Made by a program: the position numbers and the translations under genes. From the NCBI GenBank assembly GCA_965237965.1, contig CBDEGT010000003.1, positions 372,001-436,000 of the forward strand: a DNA stretch of 64,000 nt. The letters run 5' to 3'. This stretch comes from UBA2988 sp965237965 (lineage in GTDB: Bacteria > Gemmatimonadota > Gemmatimonadetes > Longimicrobiales > Gaopeijiaceae). Within the stretch, counting starts at the first letter, position 1. Each line of letters begins with the position of its first letter. Below, one piece after another: positions 9,378-19,380 of the stretch. The notes under the pieces are model-generated. The model was not told where the DNA came from and searched no databases. It saw only the letters and a program-made list of their open reading frames with translations.

Positions 9378-10795
9378 GCTCCCTCCGCCGAGACAGCGAC
9401 GGCGCCCCGCGGGAAGCTCAGTGGAAACTCACCCGTGCTATCGCCGAACTGGTCAAGATCGTCGTGGCCGATGGCCTGCATGAGGCTCACGAAGACGTTC
9501 GACATCGGCGTACCGTCGGGCGCTCTCAGGTGGATGTTACCCTCCAGCGCACCGTTGGCGTGGCCGACGAGGATGAGCGGACACTTGCGGTGGTTGTGCA
9601 GGTTTGGGTCGCCCATCGCCGAACCCCACATGACGGCGGTCTTGTCCAGCAGGGAGGCGTCACCCTCCATCGTGTTGTTCAGCTTCTCGAGAAGGTAGGT
9701 CAGATGGGAGAGACGGTACGTATTGATTGTGTTGTACTCCAAAATCTGAGCGGGCCTGTTGCCGTGGTGTGAGGCCGTGTGCCACGCCTTCTTGACGCCG
9801 CTGGCAGGGAACACCGCGTTTGGACTTTGAGATCCGAAGACGAATGTGATCACGCGCGTCAGATCGGCCTGGAGCGCGAGCACCTGAAGGTCGAACAGCA
9901 CCTCGACGTACTCCTCCCAGCGGTCCGGAACACCCGAGGGTGCCTCCGGCATCTCGCGCTCCTCGCCGCTGCGGTTCTGGGCCTCCATCAGTCCGATCCG
10001 CCGCTCCACCTCCCGGATGTGCGTCGTATACTGGTCCAGCGCGCGGCGGTCCCCCACGCCGAGCTCCCTCTTGAGATCGGCCAGCTCGGTCGTGATGAAG
10101 TCGAGCAGGCTCCGGTTCCTCCGCAGTCGCGCCGCGCGGTCCATGGCTGAATCACCGGCCCCGAAAAGCTGCTCGAACACCGCCCGCGGATCCCGAAGCG
10201 CCGGCAGCGGCTGGGTGGGAGACGCCCAGGCCATGGATGCCTTGTAGGCGCAGTGATAGTTGTAGTAACATCCGCCTCCGAAATCCACCGGCTCGGTCGT
10301 GATCTCCAGCGAAGGCAGAACGGTCTCCTGCCCGAAGCGCTCTGCGTGGACCTGATCCAGTGACTTGCCGAGGAAGATGTCGGCCTGTGTCTGCTTCGGG
10401 TGGGCCTGGGTCAGGAAGACCGCCGTCGTGCGATCGTGGTCGCCACCGATTTGTTCCGCGTTATAGGGCTCGGCCATTCGACAGTCCGTGTTGCTCACGA
10501 CCGTCAAGTAGTCGCGGTACGGCTCCAGCGGTTTGAGCTGGCTGTTCGCCCCGAGCTCGAAGTCGCGCCCGATCTTGGCCGGTCCGAAGAGATGCTGCGC
10601 GTCGCCCCACTCGTTACCACCCGAATGGCCCAGATCTTCCCCGATGCAGACCAGACGGGTGAACTGCTCCTGTGCCGGGTCGCGCCAGAGCCGCCCAGCC
10701 GGCACCATCGCGTCCAAGAAGGGGAGCGCGACCGACGCACCCGACCCACGCAGGAATGTGCGGCGCGAAAGATGCTTCCCGGTAATGACGTTCAT
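9374..10795 (-). CDS. DUF1552 protein with Tat signal, unit B
   Basis: A 473-residue paralogue of the unit A protein with the same twin-arginine start (SRRTFLRGSGASVALPFLDA). It starts 10 bases after the DUF1592 stop and its last codons overlap the ankyrin gene. Compared with unit A it has a small insertion near residue 180 (GGGCYYNYHCAYKASMAWA) containing two cysteines. Histidine-rich stretches (KAWHTASHHGNRP, GDPNLHNHRKCP) are conserved in both copies and are candidate metal or active sites. Function of the family is not established. Confidence 0.9.
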   Translation of the reverse strand: MNVITGKHLSRRTFLRGSGASVALPFLDAMVPAGRLWRDPAQEQFTRLVCIGEDLGHSGGNEWGDAQHLFGPAKIGRDFELGANSQLKPLEPYRDYLTVVSNTDCRMAEPYNAEQIGGDHDRTTAVFLTQAHPKQTQADIFLGKSLDQVHAERFGQETVLPSLEITTEPVDFGGGCYYNYHCAYKASMAWASPTQPLPALRDPRAVFEQLFGAGDSAMDRAARLRRNRSLLDFITTELADLKRELGVGDRRALDQYTTHIREVERRIGLMEAQNRSGEEREMPEAPSGVPDRWEEYVEVLFDLQVLALQADLTRVITFVFGSQSPNAVFPASGVKKAWHTASHHGNRPAQILEYNTINTYRLSHLTYLLEKLNNTMEGDASLLDKTAVMWGSAMGDPNLHNHRKCPLILVGHANGALEGNIHLRAPDGTPMSNVFVSLMQAIGHDDLDQFGDSTGEFPLSFPRGAVAVSAEGA

Positions 10796-10805
10796 GGCTC
10801 TCTCC

Positions 10806-13283
10806 TCAGTTGTCGTCGGCCGTAGTTTGCGCTTGCCTCATCTGGAACAGATCGCTCTTCACGACTCCCACTATGAACGAGGACATCCTATAGTCGCTCT
10901 CCGCCGCCGCATCCACGATCGATCGGATCGTCGGCTGATCGAAGTACTCCACGGGCCGACCGATCGCGTACGAGAGCAACCGCTCTGTGAAGTTCCGCAC
11001 CAGCGGAACGGGCCGCTTCAGGAGAACGGCGGCGAGATCGCTGGGCGTGCTGATCGGCGTGCCGTCGTAGAAGGTGCCCCGAGTATCGAGGGGCGCCTTG
11101 TTCTCGCGGGTTCGCCAGCTGCCAACGGCGTCGAAGTTGTCGAGCGCCAAGCCGATCGGGTCGATGAAGCTGTGGCAGGAGTTACACACCGGAGCAGAAC
11201 GGTGCCGCTCCATCCGCTCCCGCGTCGTGAGCCGGCGTCCCTCGCTCGCGCTCGGGCTCGCCTCGAAGGCCGGCACGTTCGGAGGGGGCGGTGGCGGTGG
11301 CGTACCCATCAGCACCTCCATCACCCACTTACCCCGCAGCACCGGAGACGTCCGCTCCGACATCGACGTCAGCTGGAGCACGCTGCCGTGGCCGAGGATC
11401 CCTCGCCGTTGATCGTCGGGGTACTTCACGAGCTGCATCTCGTCGCCCGAGACGCCGTCGATTCCGTAGTGCTGTGCGAGACGCTCATTTAAGAACGTGT
11501 AGTCTGCGTCGAAGAGCTCGAGCAGGCTCCGGTCCTCATCGATCAGATAGCGGAAGAGTAGTTGCGTCTCCCGAACCATCGCGTCGGAGAGCTGCTGGGA
11601 GAAGCTCGGATAGAGGTATCCATCCGGCCAAGCCTTCCCTACGTCCTGGAGCCGTAACCATAGGTGAAGGAAGCGCGTGGACAGCGCCTCCGAGCGTGGA
11701 TCCGCCAGCATGCGCTTCACCTGCCGCTCCAGGACGGCAGGGTCGGAGAGCCGGCCGCTCGCGGCCACGTCGCGCAGCTCCTCGTCGGGGACCGAAGCCC
11801 AGAGGAAGAAGGAGAGCCGCGTAGCCAAGTCCATGTCGCTCAGCCGGTAGACCCTGCCGGGCTGGACACTGCGGGGCTCCCGCTCCAACCGGAACAGAAA
11901 CTCCGGCGAGACGAGGATGCCCTGCAACCCGGCCTGTACACCCGCCTCGAAGCCCTGCTCGGCTCCCGCCTCGTCGTAAAATACCATCAGGTCCTTCACG
12001 TCTTCTTCCCTCACCGGCCGGCGATATGCCTGGCTCGCCAGCTTTCTGAGGATCGACTCCGCGCAGGGCCGTTCCTCGGTGGGGGACGACGGACGGCAAC
12101 TGAAGATCTTCCGACGACTCTCGGTTTCGGACACTCCGTCCACGTTCGTGGGACCCGTGATCAGCAGCTCGGTGAGATGCGTCAGCCCGGTGGTCCCGTA
12201 CTCCCGGCCCGCGTTTCCGGCGGCCGACCACGCTGGAGGAGTGAATTGGTCCTCGTACGGACCTTCGATCAGGTTGACGAAGGCCGCTGAAACCTTGTGC
12301 TGTCCGGCCGGAACGAAGATCGGCTCGGTCTGGATGACGGAGAGAACCTTTCCCGGTGCCGCGGCCAGGACGGCTAGACTCATCAGGCGCTGCGCGTTGT
12401 GCGGGAGCTTCAGCAGAGCGGTCTGCTTGCCGTCGATGGAGATGACGAGGTCCTCGGACGCGATCGATCTCGGATTCCCGCTCCCGAAGCGGGTCTCCAC
12501 CCGGAAGACGTACTCCCCGTCAGCAGGAAAGTCGTGTGTGACCACGATGCCGCCCCGGGTTCCGAAGGGCTCGCCCTCAAGCTGATCCCAGGGGTGCTGG
12601 GAGACCTCCTCCGGAACTGCGTACCTGGTCGTCGAGGAGACCGCGTCCGGGTTCCCAATGGCGAGTCGACTGATGCCGGTGGCGGCCCTCAGGTAGGCGT
12701 CGACGAGGGTGGTCGAGAGTTGCTGGGCGGGCGCCATGTTGTCGAAGCTTTCCATGATCAGATCGGGCGGGAGCCAGCTTCCCGCATCCACCTCCAGAGC
12801 GAGGAGGTCGTGGACGGCGCGCTCGTACTCGGCCCGGCTGAGCCGCTGGAACAGACGCTCGCCCAATCTGGGAGTGGCGGCCGCCGCCCGGTCGATCTCA
12901 GACTCCAACGTTTCCACAAGGAGCTGGAGCGTGTCACCGGCGGGACGAGGCATACCCGGTGGCGGCATCATCCCTGCCCGCAGCTTTCGGATCATCTTCT
13001 CGGCCGTCTCTGCTTTCTCTTCCGCCTGCTCGACCGAGAAGGCCTGGAGCGACAGGCTGCCCGTCAACAGCCCGTCGTTATGGCAGGTCACGCAATAGCG
13101 CTGGACGACCTCCGTCAAGGCTGCGGACGCGGAGGAGGAAAGAAGTGTGGACCTGGGCGAGGGTGCCGTGGCGGGGAGAACCGTCGCTTCGTGTCCTGAG
13201 AATGCCTCCAGCGTGATCTCACGGTCGCCGCCCGCCACCACCAACATCGCCGCGAACATAACCCCAAGGGACAATGACTTCAT
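10806..13283 (-). CDS. Secreted diheme DUF1592-type protein, unit B
   Basis: An 825-residue paralogue of the protein at 2928-5402 with identical architecture: signal peptide (MKSLSLGVMFAAMLVVAGG), CVTCH site near residue 65, DUF1587/1595/1592/1588 blocks, a proline run before a second CxxCH (CNSCH), and a DUF1585-like end. Divergence from unit A is spread along the length, unlike the near-identity of A and C. It starts 61 bases after the SGNH stop, so in unit B all four genes can form one operon; no XRE gene interrupts it. Confidence 0.88.
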   Translation of the reverse strand: MKSLSLGVMFAAMLVVAGGDREITLEAFSGHEATVLPATAPSPRSTLLSSSASAALTEVVQRYCVTCHNDGLLTGSLSLQAFSVEQAEEKAETAEKMIRKLRAGMMPPPGMPRPAGDTLQLLVETLESEIDRAAAATPRLGERLFQRLSRAEYERAVHDLLALEVDAGSWLPPDLIMESFDNMAPAQQLSTTLVDAYLRAATGISRLAIGNPDAVSSTTRYAVPEEVSQHPWDQLEGEPFGTRGGIVVTHDFPADGEYVFRVETRFGSGNPRSIASEDLVISIDGKQTALLKLPHNAQRLMSLAVLAAAPGKVLSVIQTEPIFVPAGQHKVSAAFVNLIEGPYEDQFTPPAWSAAGNAGREYGTTGLTHLTELLITGPTNVDGVSETESRRKIFSCRPSSPTEERPCAESILRKLASQAYRRPVREEDVKDLMVFYDEAGAEQGFEAGVQAGLQGILVSPEFLFRLEREPRSVQPGRVYRLSDMDLATRLSFFLWASVPDEELRDVAASGRLSDPAVLERQVKRMLADPRSEALSTRFLHLWLRLQDVGKAWPDGYLYPSFSQQLSDAMVRETQLLFRYLIDEDRSLLELFDADYTFLNERLAQHYGIDGVSGDEMQLVKYPDDQRRGILGHGSVLQLTSMSERTSPVLRGKWVMEVLMGTPPPPPPPNVPAFEASPSASEGRRLTTRERMERHRSAPVCNSCHSFIDPIGLALDNFDAVGSWRTRENKAPLDTRGTFYDGTPISTPSDLAAVLLKRPVPLVRNFTERLLSYAIGRPVEYFDQPTIRSIVDAAAESDYRMSSFIVGVVKSDLFQMRQAQTTADDN

Positions 13284-13343
13284 GTAACGACCTCCCCGGT
13301 TGGAGACAGCGGTGCCACAAGCGGACACCCCGCCCCCGCTGGT

Positions 13344-14279
13344 CTACTTAGCAGATATAGGTATCCTGTCGATCCGGGACACTATCTGCCACGCGATCTT
13401 CTGCAGCTCGAGGGCGGTAGCGAGGGGCAAGTCGACCAAGGGCACACGGAGGTCGTTGTTCACGTGCAGCCGGTCTTGCCATGCTCTTCCGTTGTACAGC
13501 TCGTAGATGATGGGCCGACCGTAGATCAGCGCTGGCGCACCCGAAGGGTCGCGCCCCGTGATCATCGCATAGATGACCAGCGCCTCCAGATACGACCCCT
13601 CCGCCGACGGGTGCGACAGATCGTACATGTACGTGTCGACGGAGATGAGGCGCTGACGCGTCTCCTCGAATGCATCCGAGATCGGAGCGACTTGGACGTC
13701 CCCGCCGAGCTCGCCGGCGATCGCAAGATGCGCATTCTTGATATCCTTCCAGACCTGGTGCACGTCGGAGTCGAACCGTGCGAGCCTGCGTGGGGGGCTG
13801 GGGAAGAGGATCGTCTTGGCCCCCTTTGCGCGCGCCAAACCGACCAGCGCTCGGACCGATTTATGGAACTCCTCGACCGAACCCATCTGGAACTCCCTCT
13901 CCGGCTCGGGCGAGATCGGGACCACGCGTGGCTCCACGTTGCCGGGCAGGAGGGCGACCTCCTGCATGATCACGTAGTCCCATTCCCGATCGCTCTCGAG
14001 CAGCCTGCGAGCTCCGCCCTCGAGGTGATCCTGGAGAGTCGCGCCACCCGTCATCGTCGGAACGATGATAGGCCCGAGCGGATCAGCGGCAGCGATGCCT
14101 GCGAGGATATCGCCGAGATTGTTGGACCAGAGCTGGCTGTTTCCAGCCAGCAGAACATTCAGAACCTCACGATCCTGGGAAACCTGGGCCGTTGCCGGTC
14201 GGGGCGCCAAGAGGAAACCCATAAGAACCACAGCCAGCACAACTTCAACCGTCGAAACCGCATCGCCAATGCGCCTCAT
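13344..14279 (-). CDS. Exported SGNH/GDSL-like hydrolase, unit B
   Basis: A 311-residue paralogue of the unit A and C hydrolases. Signal peptide (VEVVLAVVLMGFLLAPRPATAQ), block I as LLAGNSQLWSNNLGD and block V as DLSHPSAEGSYL keep the putative Ser and Asp/His. It is more divergent than the A/C pair. First gene of unit B, directly upstream of DUF1592. Confidence 0.75.
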   Translation of the reverse strand: MRRIGDAVSTVEVVLAVVLMGFLLAPRPATAQVSQDREVLNVLLAGNSQLWSNNLGDILAGIAAADPLGPIIVPTMTGGATLQDHLEGGARRLLESDREWDYVIMQEVALLPGNVEPRVVPISPEPEREFQMGSVEEFHKSVRALVGLARAKGAKTILFPSPPRRLARFDSDVHQVWKDIKNAHLAIAGELGGDVQVAPISDAFEETRQRLISVDTYMYDLSHPSAEGSYLEALVIYAMITGRDPSGAPALIYGRPIIYELYNGRAWQDRLHVNNDLRVPLVDLPLATALELQKIAWQIVSRIDRIPISAK

Positions 14280-14394
14280 GATTCAGATGCCTCCGCAATT
14301 GTACGCAACCGAATGACTGTTCCGTCGGTGCCGTGAGCCCCCTCGATCAGCACAGACGAATTGTGAGCACTTCGTGAGCCGCCGGATACGGACG

Positions 14395-14430
14395 TAGGGC
14401 GTGGCGGGCCTGACGGGCCGCCACGCCCTA
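14395..14430 (-). terminator. Hairpin terminator downstream of susCD
   Basis: Perfect 13-bp stem (TAGGGCGTGGCGG with its complement) and a 10-base loop, about 110 bases beyond the SusD stop. It separates the susCD pair from unit B. No long T-run follows, so efficiency is uncertain. Confidence 0.6.
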
Positions 14431-14539
14431 CCCGATTCAGTCGAGCCTCGTCTGCCCCCCGAGCCGCCAGGCGGGCTCGTTGTTTTCGCCCCCACTTGGA
14501 GGGTTGCAGCCGGGGCGGTTGCCTGTCCGCCTTCAGGGC

Positions 14540-16042
14540 TCAGCCTCTATCCACAAGCGGCGCCTCGGCGGGATCGCATCCGGTACCTCGATCGGCCAGC
14601 GTCAGATCAGCGTTGAGCTCGTACTCGTCGTCGGACATGATGAAACGAACCCCACCTTGCATTGGGCGTGCGAATTTAACGCTGGCTCCTGCGCCTCTCG
14701 GGAACCAGAGGATGTCAGGGTTCCGGAGTTTGGTCATGAAGAATCGGGCCTCGAGCTGGAGAGCCCTGCGCCGCTCCTCAATGATCATGTAACGGATCTG
14801 CTGCGCATTGTTGGGATCCGCATACGTGACGAGCGGCAGGTTGTCTGCGGCCCGCAGCTCATTGACCAAGTCAATGGCCCTCTGGCCGCCCTCGAGCTCG
14901 GCACGGATGAGCCACATCTCCTTCCAGTTCACCAGCGGGATATCGTCACCCCCGGTCTTGTACCGCTCCGTCACCGGGGCGCTCCCAAAGCCCGCAACGG
15001 TCCCCACAGAGGTCGGAACCCGGGTGTCCGCGACCGCGGCGGCTTCAGCCGCCGTCCGCGGGGGACCCTCGTCCTGCGTCCGGATCGGGATCCCGTCCTC
15101 ACGGACCGCCCGACCGTCTGGAAGAATCCCAAGGTGCAAGTACCCGGTGAAGGGGATCGGGCTTGGCCAGGCCTTCCCGGTGACGGGGTTCGGGTTGCCG
15201 TTCCACCAGTCGATGACTCCGTACAACGCCATACTCTGGTTGTTGCTGCCGTCCATCCACGCCAGGTTCCTCCGCGGGGGCGTGTTCTCCCGGGTCACCC
15301 AGGCTGTGAACAACTTGGGCACCTCCTGGGCGTCAGCCAGCGCCCCGGTCTCGTCACCTGCCATCCAGCGCAGCTGCGCCCGCAGCCCGTAGGCCATCGT
15401 CTCCGCGCTGGACGAGACACCGAAGGGCACCTCGAAGTCGCCCGCGCTCTTGATCTCGCTGAGCGCCCGGCCGAGCAAATTCTCCGCCATGGTGTAGGTC
15501 TGCTTCACCGTCATAAGCGAGCCGCCGTCGATGGCCAGCTCACACAGGCTCTGGCCCAGCAGGGCGAGAACGGCCCCCTCATAGAGCGAGCTGATGGCCA
15601 GGTATTGGCTCCGCTGCGGGACCTCCGCGGCAGTCCAGTCCTCCAGCCTGTCGTGGAGCTGGGATGCAAACCGCCGCGACGTCATGAATCTCAAGAACCA
15701 ATTGCCTGTGGTGGCGACACTCCCATAACTGTCGGGAGTTGGACTAGATCTGTATGAAAAGTAGGCCGAACCCGCGGGCACGTTGAAGGCCTCGCCGGCA
15801 TCCTCGCGGCCGAACACCTGCCACGTGAATTTGTCGTAACCGTTCTCGAACTGGCCGATAACCGTGCCGATCTGTGCGCTGACCCCCTTCGGATCGTCCA
15901 GCGCCGAATCTCCGAGCTGGGCCGGCAGGTCGACCTCCAGCAGGTTGTCGCAGCCGCCCAGGGCGGCGAGTGACAGTGCGAGCGTCGCAGCAATACCCAC
16001 CCGCCCGCACCTCGGTCGCATATGCTTGATCACCAGACTCAT
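14540..16042 (-). CDS. SusD/RagB-family outer-membrane lipoprotein
   Basis: A 500-residue SusD-like protein. The N-terminus has a lipoprotein signal (ALSLAALGGC, lipid-bearing Cys at about residue 31) followed by DNLLEVDLPAQ, typical of the family start, then tetratricopeptide-like helical segments. SusD lipoproteins cap a SusC TonB-dependent channel and capture glycans, peptides or other large nutrients outside the cell. It lies 14 bases after the SusC stop, so the two are co-transcribed. The ATG at 16042 puts the signal peptide at the N-terminus; a longer frame to 16204 overlaps susC and is unlikely. Substrate cannot be read from the sequence. Confidence 0.85.
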   Translation of the reverse strand: MSLVIKHMRPRCGRVGIAATLALSLAALGGCDNLLEVDLPAQLGDSALDDPKGVSAQIGTVIGQFENGYDKFTWQVFGREDAGEAFNVPAGSAYFSYRSSPTPDSYGSVATTGNWFLRFMTSRRFASQLHDRLEDWTAAEVPQRSQYLAISSLYEGAVLALLGQSLCELAIDGGSLMTVKQTYTMAENLLGRALSEIKSAGDFEVPFGVSSSAETMAYGLRAQLRWMAGDETGALADAQEVPKLFTAWVTRENTPPRRNLAWMDGSNNQSMALYGVIDWWNGNPNPVTGKAWPSPIPFTGYLHLGILPDGRAVREDGIPIRTQDEGPPRTAAEAAAVADTRVPTSVGTVAGFGSAPVTERYKTGGDDIPLVNWKEMWLIRAELEGGQRAIDLVNELRAADNLPLVTYADPNNAQQIRYMIIEERRRALQLEARFFMTKLRNPDILWFPRGAGASVKFARPMQGGVRFIMSDDEYELNADLTLADRGTGCDPAEAPLVDRG

Positions 16043-16056
16043 GTCTGACTCCGATT

Positions 16057-19000
16057 CTAGAAGGTGAGGCGCAGTTCCGCTTTCACACTCGAGAGCGGCG
16101 CCCCATTGGTCCAGGTTGAGATGGCGGTCCGCTCGTTCCCCCCCTTCACCTCCGGATCCGAGACGCGCCACCACCCGAAAAGCACGTATTCCTGCTTCCG
16201 CCATAGAATCGCAACTTCGTCCGCGGACAGAGACAGAGACGCGCGCGACGACCCGATGCGGCTGATCAGGGATTCGGGAAGGCTATACCGAACACCGATC
16301 TGGCGCAGTTTCCAGTAACTGGCGTCGTAGGTGTCGTAAAAGGGCCAGCTGCTGTAGCTGCTTAAAGCGCTCCAATGCGGATCCAGGGTCTTAGCACCGT
16401 AGCAGTCGTGGTAGAGCGTACATCCGGCGGCGTGGAGGGCGCTCTGTTTCTGGCCGTAGTGACCAGCTGCCAGCGCCTGAATGACAATGGAATTGTTCAG
16501 GAGGCTGATCTGAGGAGCTACCGTAAAGACGTACCGATCGAACATCGGGCCGAGGAAAATCCACTCGCTCCCCGAGATCTCTTCGCAGGGAACGAGGGGT
16601 CCCGGCATGCGGCCGTACTCGGTCCCGTCGCCCAGCGGGACCCCAGAGCGACAAGATGCGCTGATCCGCCGCCCGACTTGGTCCACAATCGGACCGTTGG
16701 GGTCGAACTCGCCGGACATAACGTGGTATCGGGCGCTTCGAGACGGGTACGGCCATCCGACCTTCAAATACCTGTTGCCGTTCTCCAAGCCGCCGAGGGT
16801 CTTGACCTCGTTGTCCACGTGAGATGCGGCGAGATCGAGGTGGAAGGAGAATCCTGGGCTCTCGTAGACGCTGCCGCTGAGCGTCGCCTCCCAGCCCCAG
16901 TTGTCGAGCCGCCCCCCGTTCCGATCGACCAGACCTGCGAAGCCTACGCTCTCCGGAAGCGCGACCGCCAGCAGGGCGTCCTCGGTCTTCTTCCTGAACC
17001 AGGTGAACTCGACCGCGAACCGGTCGTCCAACAGCCCGGCATCGAAACCGAGCTCGAGCTCCGTGCTGACCTCGGGGCCCACGTCCGGATCACCGGGGCT
17101 CGCGGGATCGAACATCGCGGTCCCGCCTGGTCCGGACGCCATCGCGTACGTGTTTTGACCGGCGAAGACATCCGGCTGGCGGCCCGCCCTGCCCCACGCT
17201 CCCCGCAAACGGAGAGAGCTGACCAGGCCAACGTTCCAGAAGCTTTCCTCAGAGACGACCCATGTGGCCGAGAGCTTCGGATAGGTCACTGCTTCGAAGT
17301 TCGCTCCGAACGCCGAGTTGTCGTCGAAGCGGATCGCGCCCGTCAAGAAGAACCGGTCGTTCCAGCTAAGCTCCTCCTGGACGTAGAAGCCCAGTGACTT
17401 GTTCTCGATGAAGTCGTACTTGATGATGGAGCTGGCGGCGGGCGTCTGATTGACCGTGCGCGATGCCGGATGCGGGAACCCGCTGCCTACAACGGCAAAG
17501 TCCGACTGGGTCTTCTTGTGGAACTGAGCCCCAACCGAGGTCGCCGTACGCCACACGTCGTTCAACTCGAGCCTGGCGGTCGCGGACCAGTCCAGGCTCT
17601 CGTACGTGGTTACTGGACGCTCCAACGAGATCTCCCCCGCGCGAGTCTGCTGGTATACCGGCGACAGCTCCGTCTCGAGGGGAAAGAGCGAAGTGTTCTC
17701 GTCCTGCCCGTGGTCGATACCGAGCGTGACCCGCGACGTGAGCCAACCTCCAGCGGTGAAGTTCAGCGTTGCGCCGGCCGTGAACCGTTTGTAGGCGCGG
17801 CTCGCTTCGAGCTTGGCTGCGTCGGAAGGCAGGTGAGCCCTGAAGCCCATGGTGCGGGGGCAAGCGGTCGGATTGATTCGGGGCAGACAATACCCGTTGC
17901 CCTGATTCAAGTCCTCCCAGATCCCTCCCTGGAAAGTTGGCACGTTCGAGAACCTCGTGTACCCTTCCATGTAAGCCGTGGAGACGTCGAGCGAGAAGTT
18001 CTCGTTGAAGACCACACCGACGTTGCCACGCATGCGGGTAGCTTCGCTCGTGTTGTACCAGATGAAGCTCTCATCATCTACGCGGCTGGCGGAAAGGAAG
18101 TAGCGGATCGATTGGGTTCCGCCCCGAACGTCCAGATTGTAGCTCTGGGAAGGCCCGTCTTGAAACAGATTCTTGGTTCGCCAGGGGAAGGCACCTTCAC
18201 GGATCAGAAGGTTCGCCTCCTCGTACGGGTTGAACGTGAAGAGGCCCGTGCTCTCGTCGCACGGAGGCGTGAAGCTGTCCCGGCACGCCCACTTGGGGCT
18301 GACTCTGTGGTGCGGGTTGCGGATGTAGTTGATCCCCTGGCGCACCGACAGGTTGAACTCAGGCGTACCTTCTCGACCCCTCTTCGTGATGATCTGGATC
18401 ACCCCGGCCGAGGCCTCGGTCCCATACAGCGTGGCGGCCGCCGGTCCCTTGATGATCTCTATGCTCTCGATGTCCTGGGGGTTGAAGTCGCCGAGAACGT
18501 TGACTTCCCCGGCGTCCCGGAGCCGGCCCCTGTGGCCGAGGTCGGGCCCCGCCGTCGCGTCGTTGTTGACCCGTACGCCGTCCACATAGATGAGCGGTTC
18601 CGAGCGCAGCGTGAGGCTCGCGACACCTCGGATGTCCAGAGCTGAACCCGTCCCCAGGTCTGTGACAGCCCTTGCGAACTGAAGGCCCGGAGCGCGACCG
18701 GTCAGGAGCTTCTGCAAACTCGACGCGGGAACGGCCCGGGTGACCGCCGCCGCCTCCACCGTCGCGACCGAATTCCCGATGGCACGGCGCTGAGTGCCGC
18801 CGGGCGTTCCGGTGACGACAATCTCGTCGAGTCCGAGCGCCGTCTCGTTCAGGACGAAGTCCTGTACTACGGTCTCACCTGCGCTCACCGTGGCCTGCTG
18901 CGTCACGCTGCGGTATCCGATCCGCTCGGCGGTGAGCGTGTGCGTGCCCGCAGGCACGTTCAGCAGCAGATAGCGTCCATTCTGCTGGGAAAGCGCGCCG

Positions 19001-19188
19001 ATCCCGGATCCAGCGATGAACACCTGCACTGCGGCGAGCGGCTCACCAGACAGCTGGTCCGTTACCCTTCCTGTCAACTGCTGGGCCCCGACACCTGGCG
19101 CAACGAGCAAACAGGCCGTCAGGAGCGCATACAAGACGCATCTCTCTCGCATGATTCCTCTCTGGGTTAACATGAATCTCTCTCGCAT
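16057..19188 (-). CDS. SusC/RagA-family TonB-dependent outer-membrane transporter
   Basis: A 1043-residue receptor. After the signal peptide (YALLTACLLVAPGVGAQ) there is a carboxypeptidase-like regulatory domain (LTGRVTDQLSGEPLAAVQV to about residue 115), then the plug (GRAPGLQFARA, IESIEIIKGPAAATLYG, SAGVIQIITKRG) and a beta-barrel ending in Phe (AELRLTF). It imports a bound ligand using TonB energy, with the SusD partner as lid. A strong AAAGGAGG stands five bases before the ATG at 19188. A second ATG twelve codons in, inside a near-copy of the same start region, is an alternative. No polysaccharide-degrading enzyme is adjacent; the nearest exported hydrolases are the SGNH proteins of the flanking units. 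Confidence 0.9.
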   Translation of the reverse strand: MRERFMLTQRGIMRERCVLYALLTACLLVAPGVGAQQLTGRVTDQLSGEPLAAVQVFIAGSGIGALSQQNGRYLLLNVPAGTHTLTAERIGYRSVTQQATVSAGETVVQDFVLNETALGLDEIVVTGTPGGTQRRAIGNSVATVEAAAVTRAVPASSLQKLLTGRAPGLQFARAVTDLGTGSALDIRGVASLTLRSEPLIYVDGVRVNNDATAGPDLGHRGRLRDAGEVNVLGDFNPQDIESIEIIKGPAAATLYGTEASAGVIQIITKRGREGTPEFNLSVRQGINYIRNPHHRVSPKWACRDSFTPPCDESTGLFTFNPYEEANLLIREGAFPWRTKNLFQDGPSQSYNLDVRGGTQSIRYFLSASRVDDESFIWYNTSEATRMRGNVGVVFNENFSLDVSTAYMEGYTRFSNVPTFQGGIWEDLNQGNGYCLPRINPTACPRTMGFRAHLPSDAAKLEASRAYKRFTAGATLNFTAGGWLTSRVTLGIDHGQDENTSLFPLETELSPVYQQTRAGEISLERPVTTYESLDWSATARLELNDVWRTATSVGAQFHKKTQSDFAVVGSGFPHPASRTVNQTPAASSIIKYDFIENKSLGFYVQEELSWNDRFFLTGAIRFDDNSAFGANFEAVTYPKLSATWVVSEESFWNVGLVSSLRLRGAWGRAGRQPDVFAGQNTYAMASGPGGTAMFDPASPGDPDVGPEVSTELELGFDAGLLDDRFAVEFTWFRKKTEDALLAVALPESVGFAGLVDRNGGRLDNWGWEATLSGSVYESPGFSFHLDLAASHVDNEVKTLGGLENGNRYLKVGWPYPSRSARYHVMSGEFDPNGPIVDQVGRRISASCRSGVPLGDGTEYGRMPGPLVPCEEISGSEWIFLGPMFDRYVFTVAPQISLLNNSIVIQALAAGHYGQKQSALHAAGCTLYHDCYGAKTLDPHWSALSSYSSWPFYDTYDASYWKLRQIGVRYSLPESLISRIGSSRASLSLSADEVAILWRKQEYVLFGWWRVSDPEVKGGNERTAISTWTNGAPLSSVKAELRLTF

Positions 19189-19380
19189 AATTCCTCCTTT
19201 TCGCCCGTCAACGTGAGGGCGAACTCGAAGTAGACGGCCTTACTCTACACGTGGCCGACGTCCGTCCTTCCAGACGATCTCCTCGAGGGGCTACGCCCCG
19301 CCAGGAGCCGGTCGCGAAGTTCGTGTCATCTTCTTCTCTCCTCCTCCGCAAGGAAGATCTCTCCCTGCGGAAGATGGATC

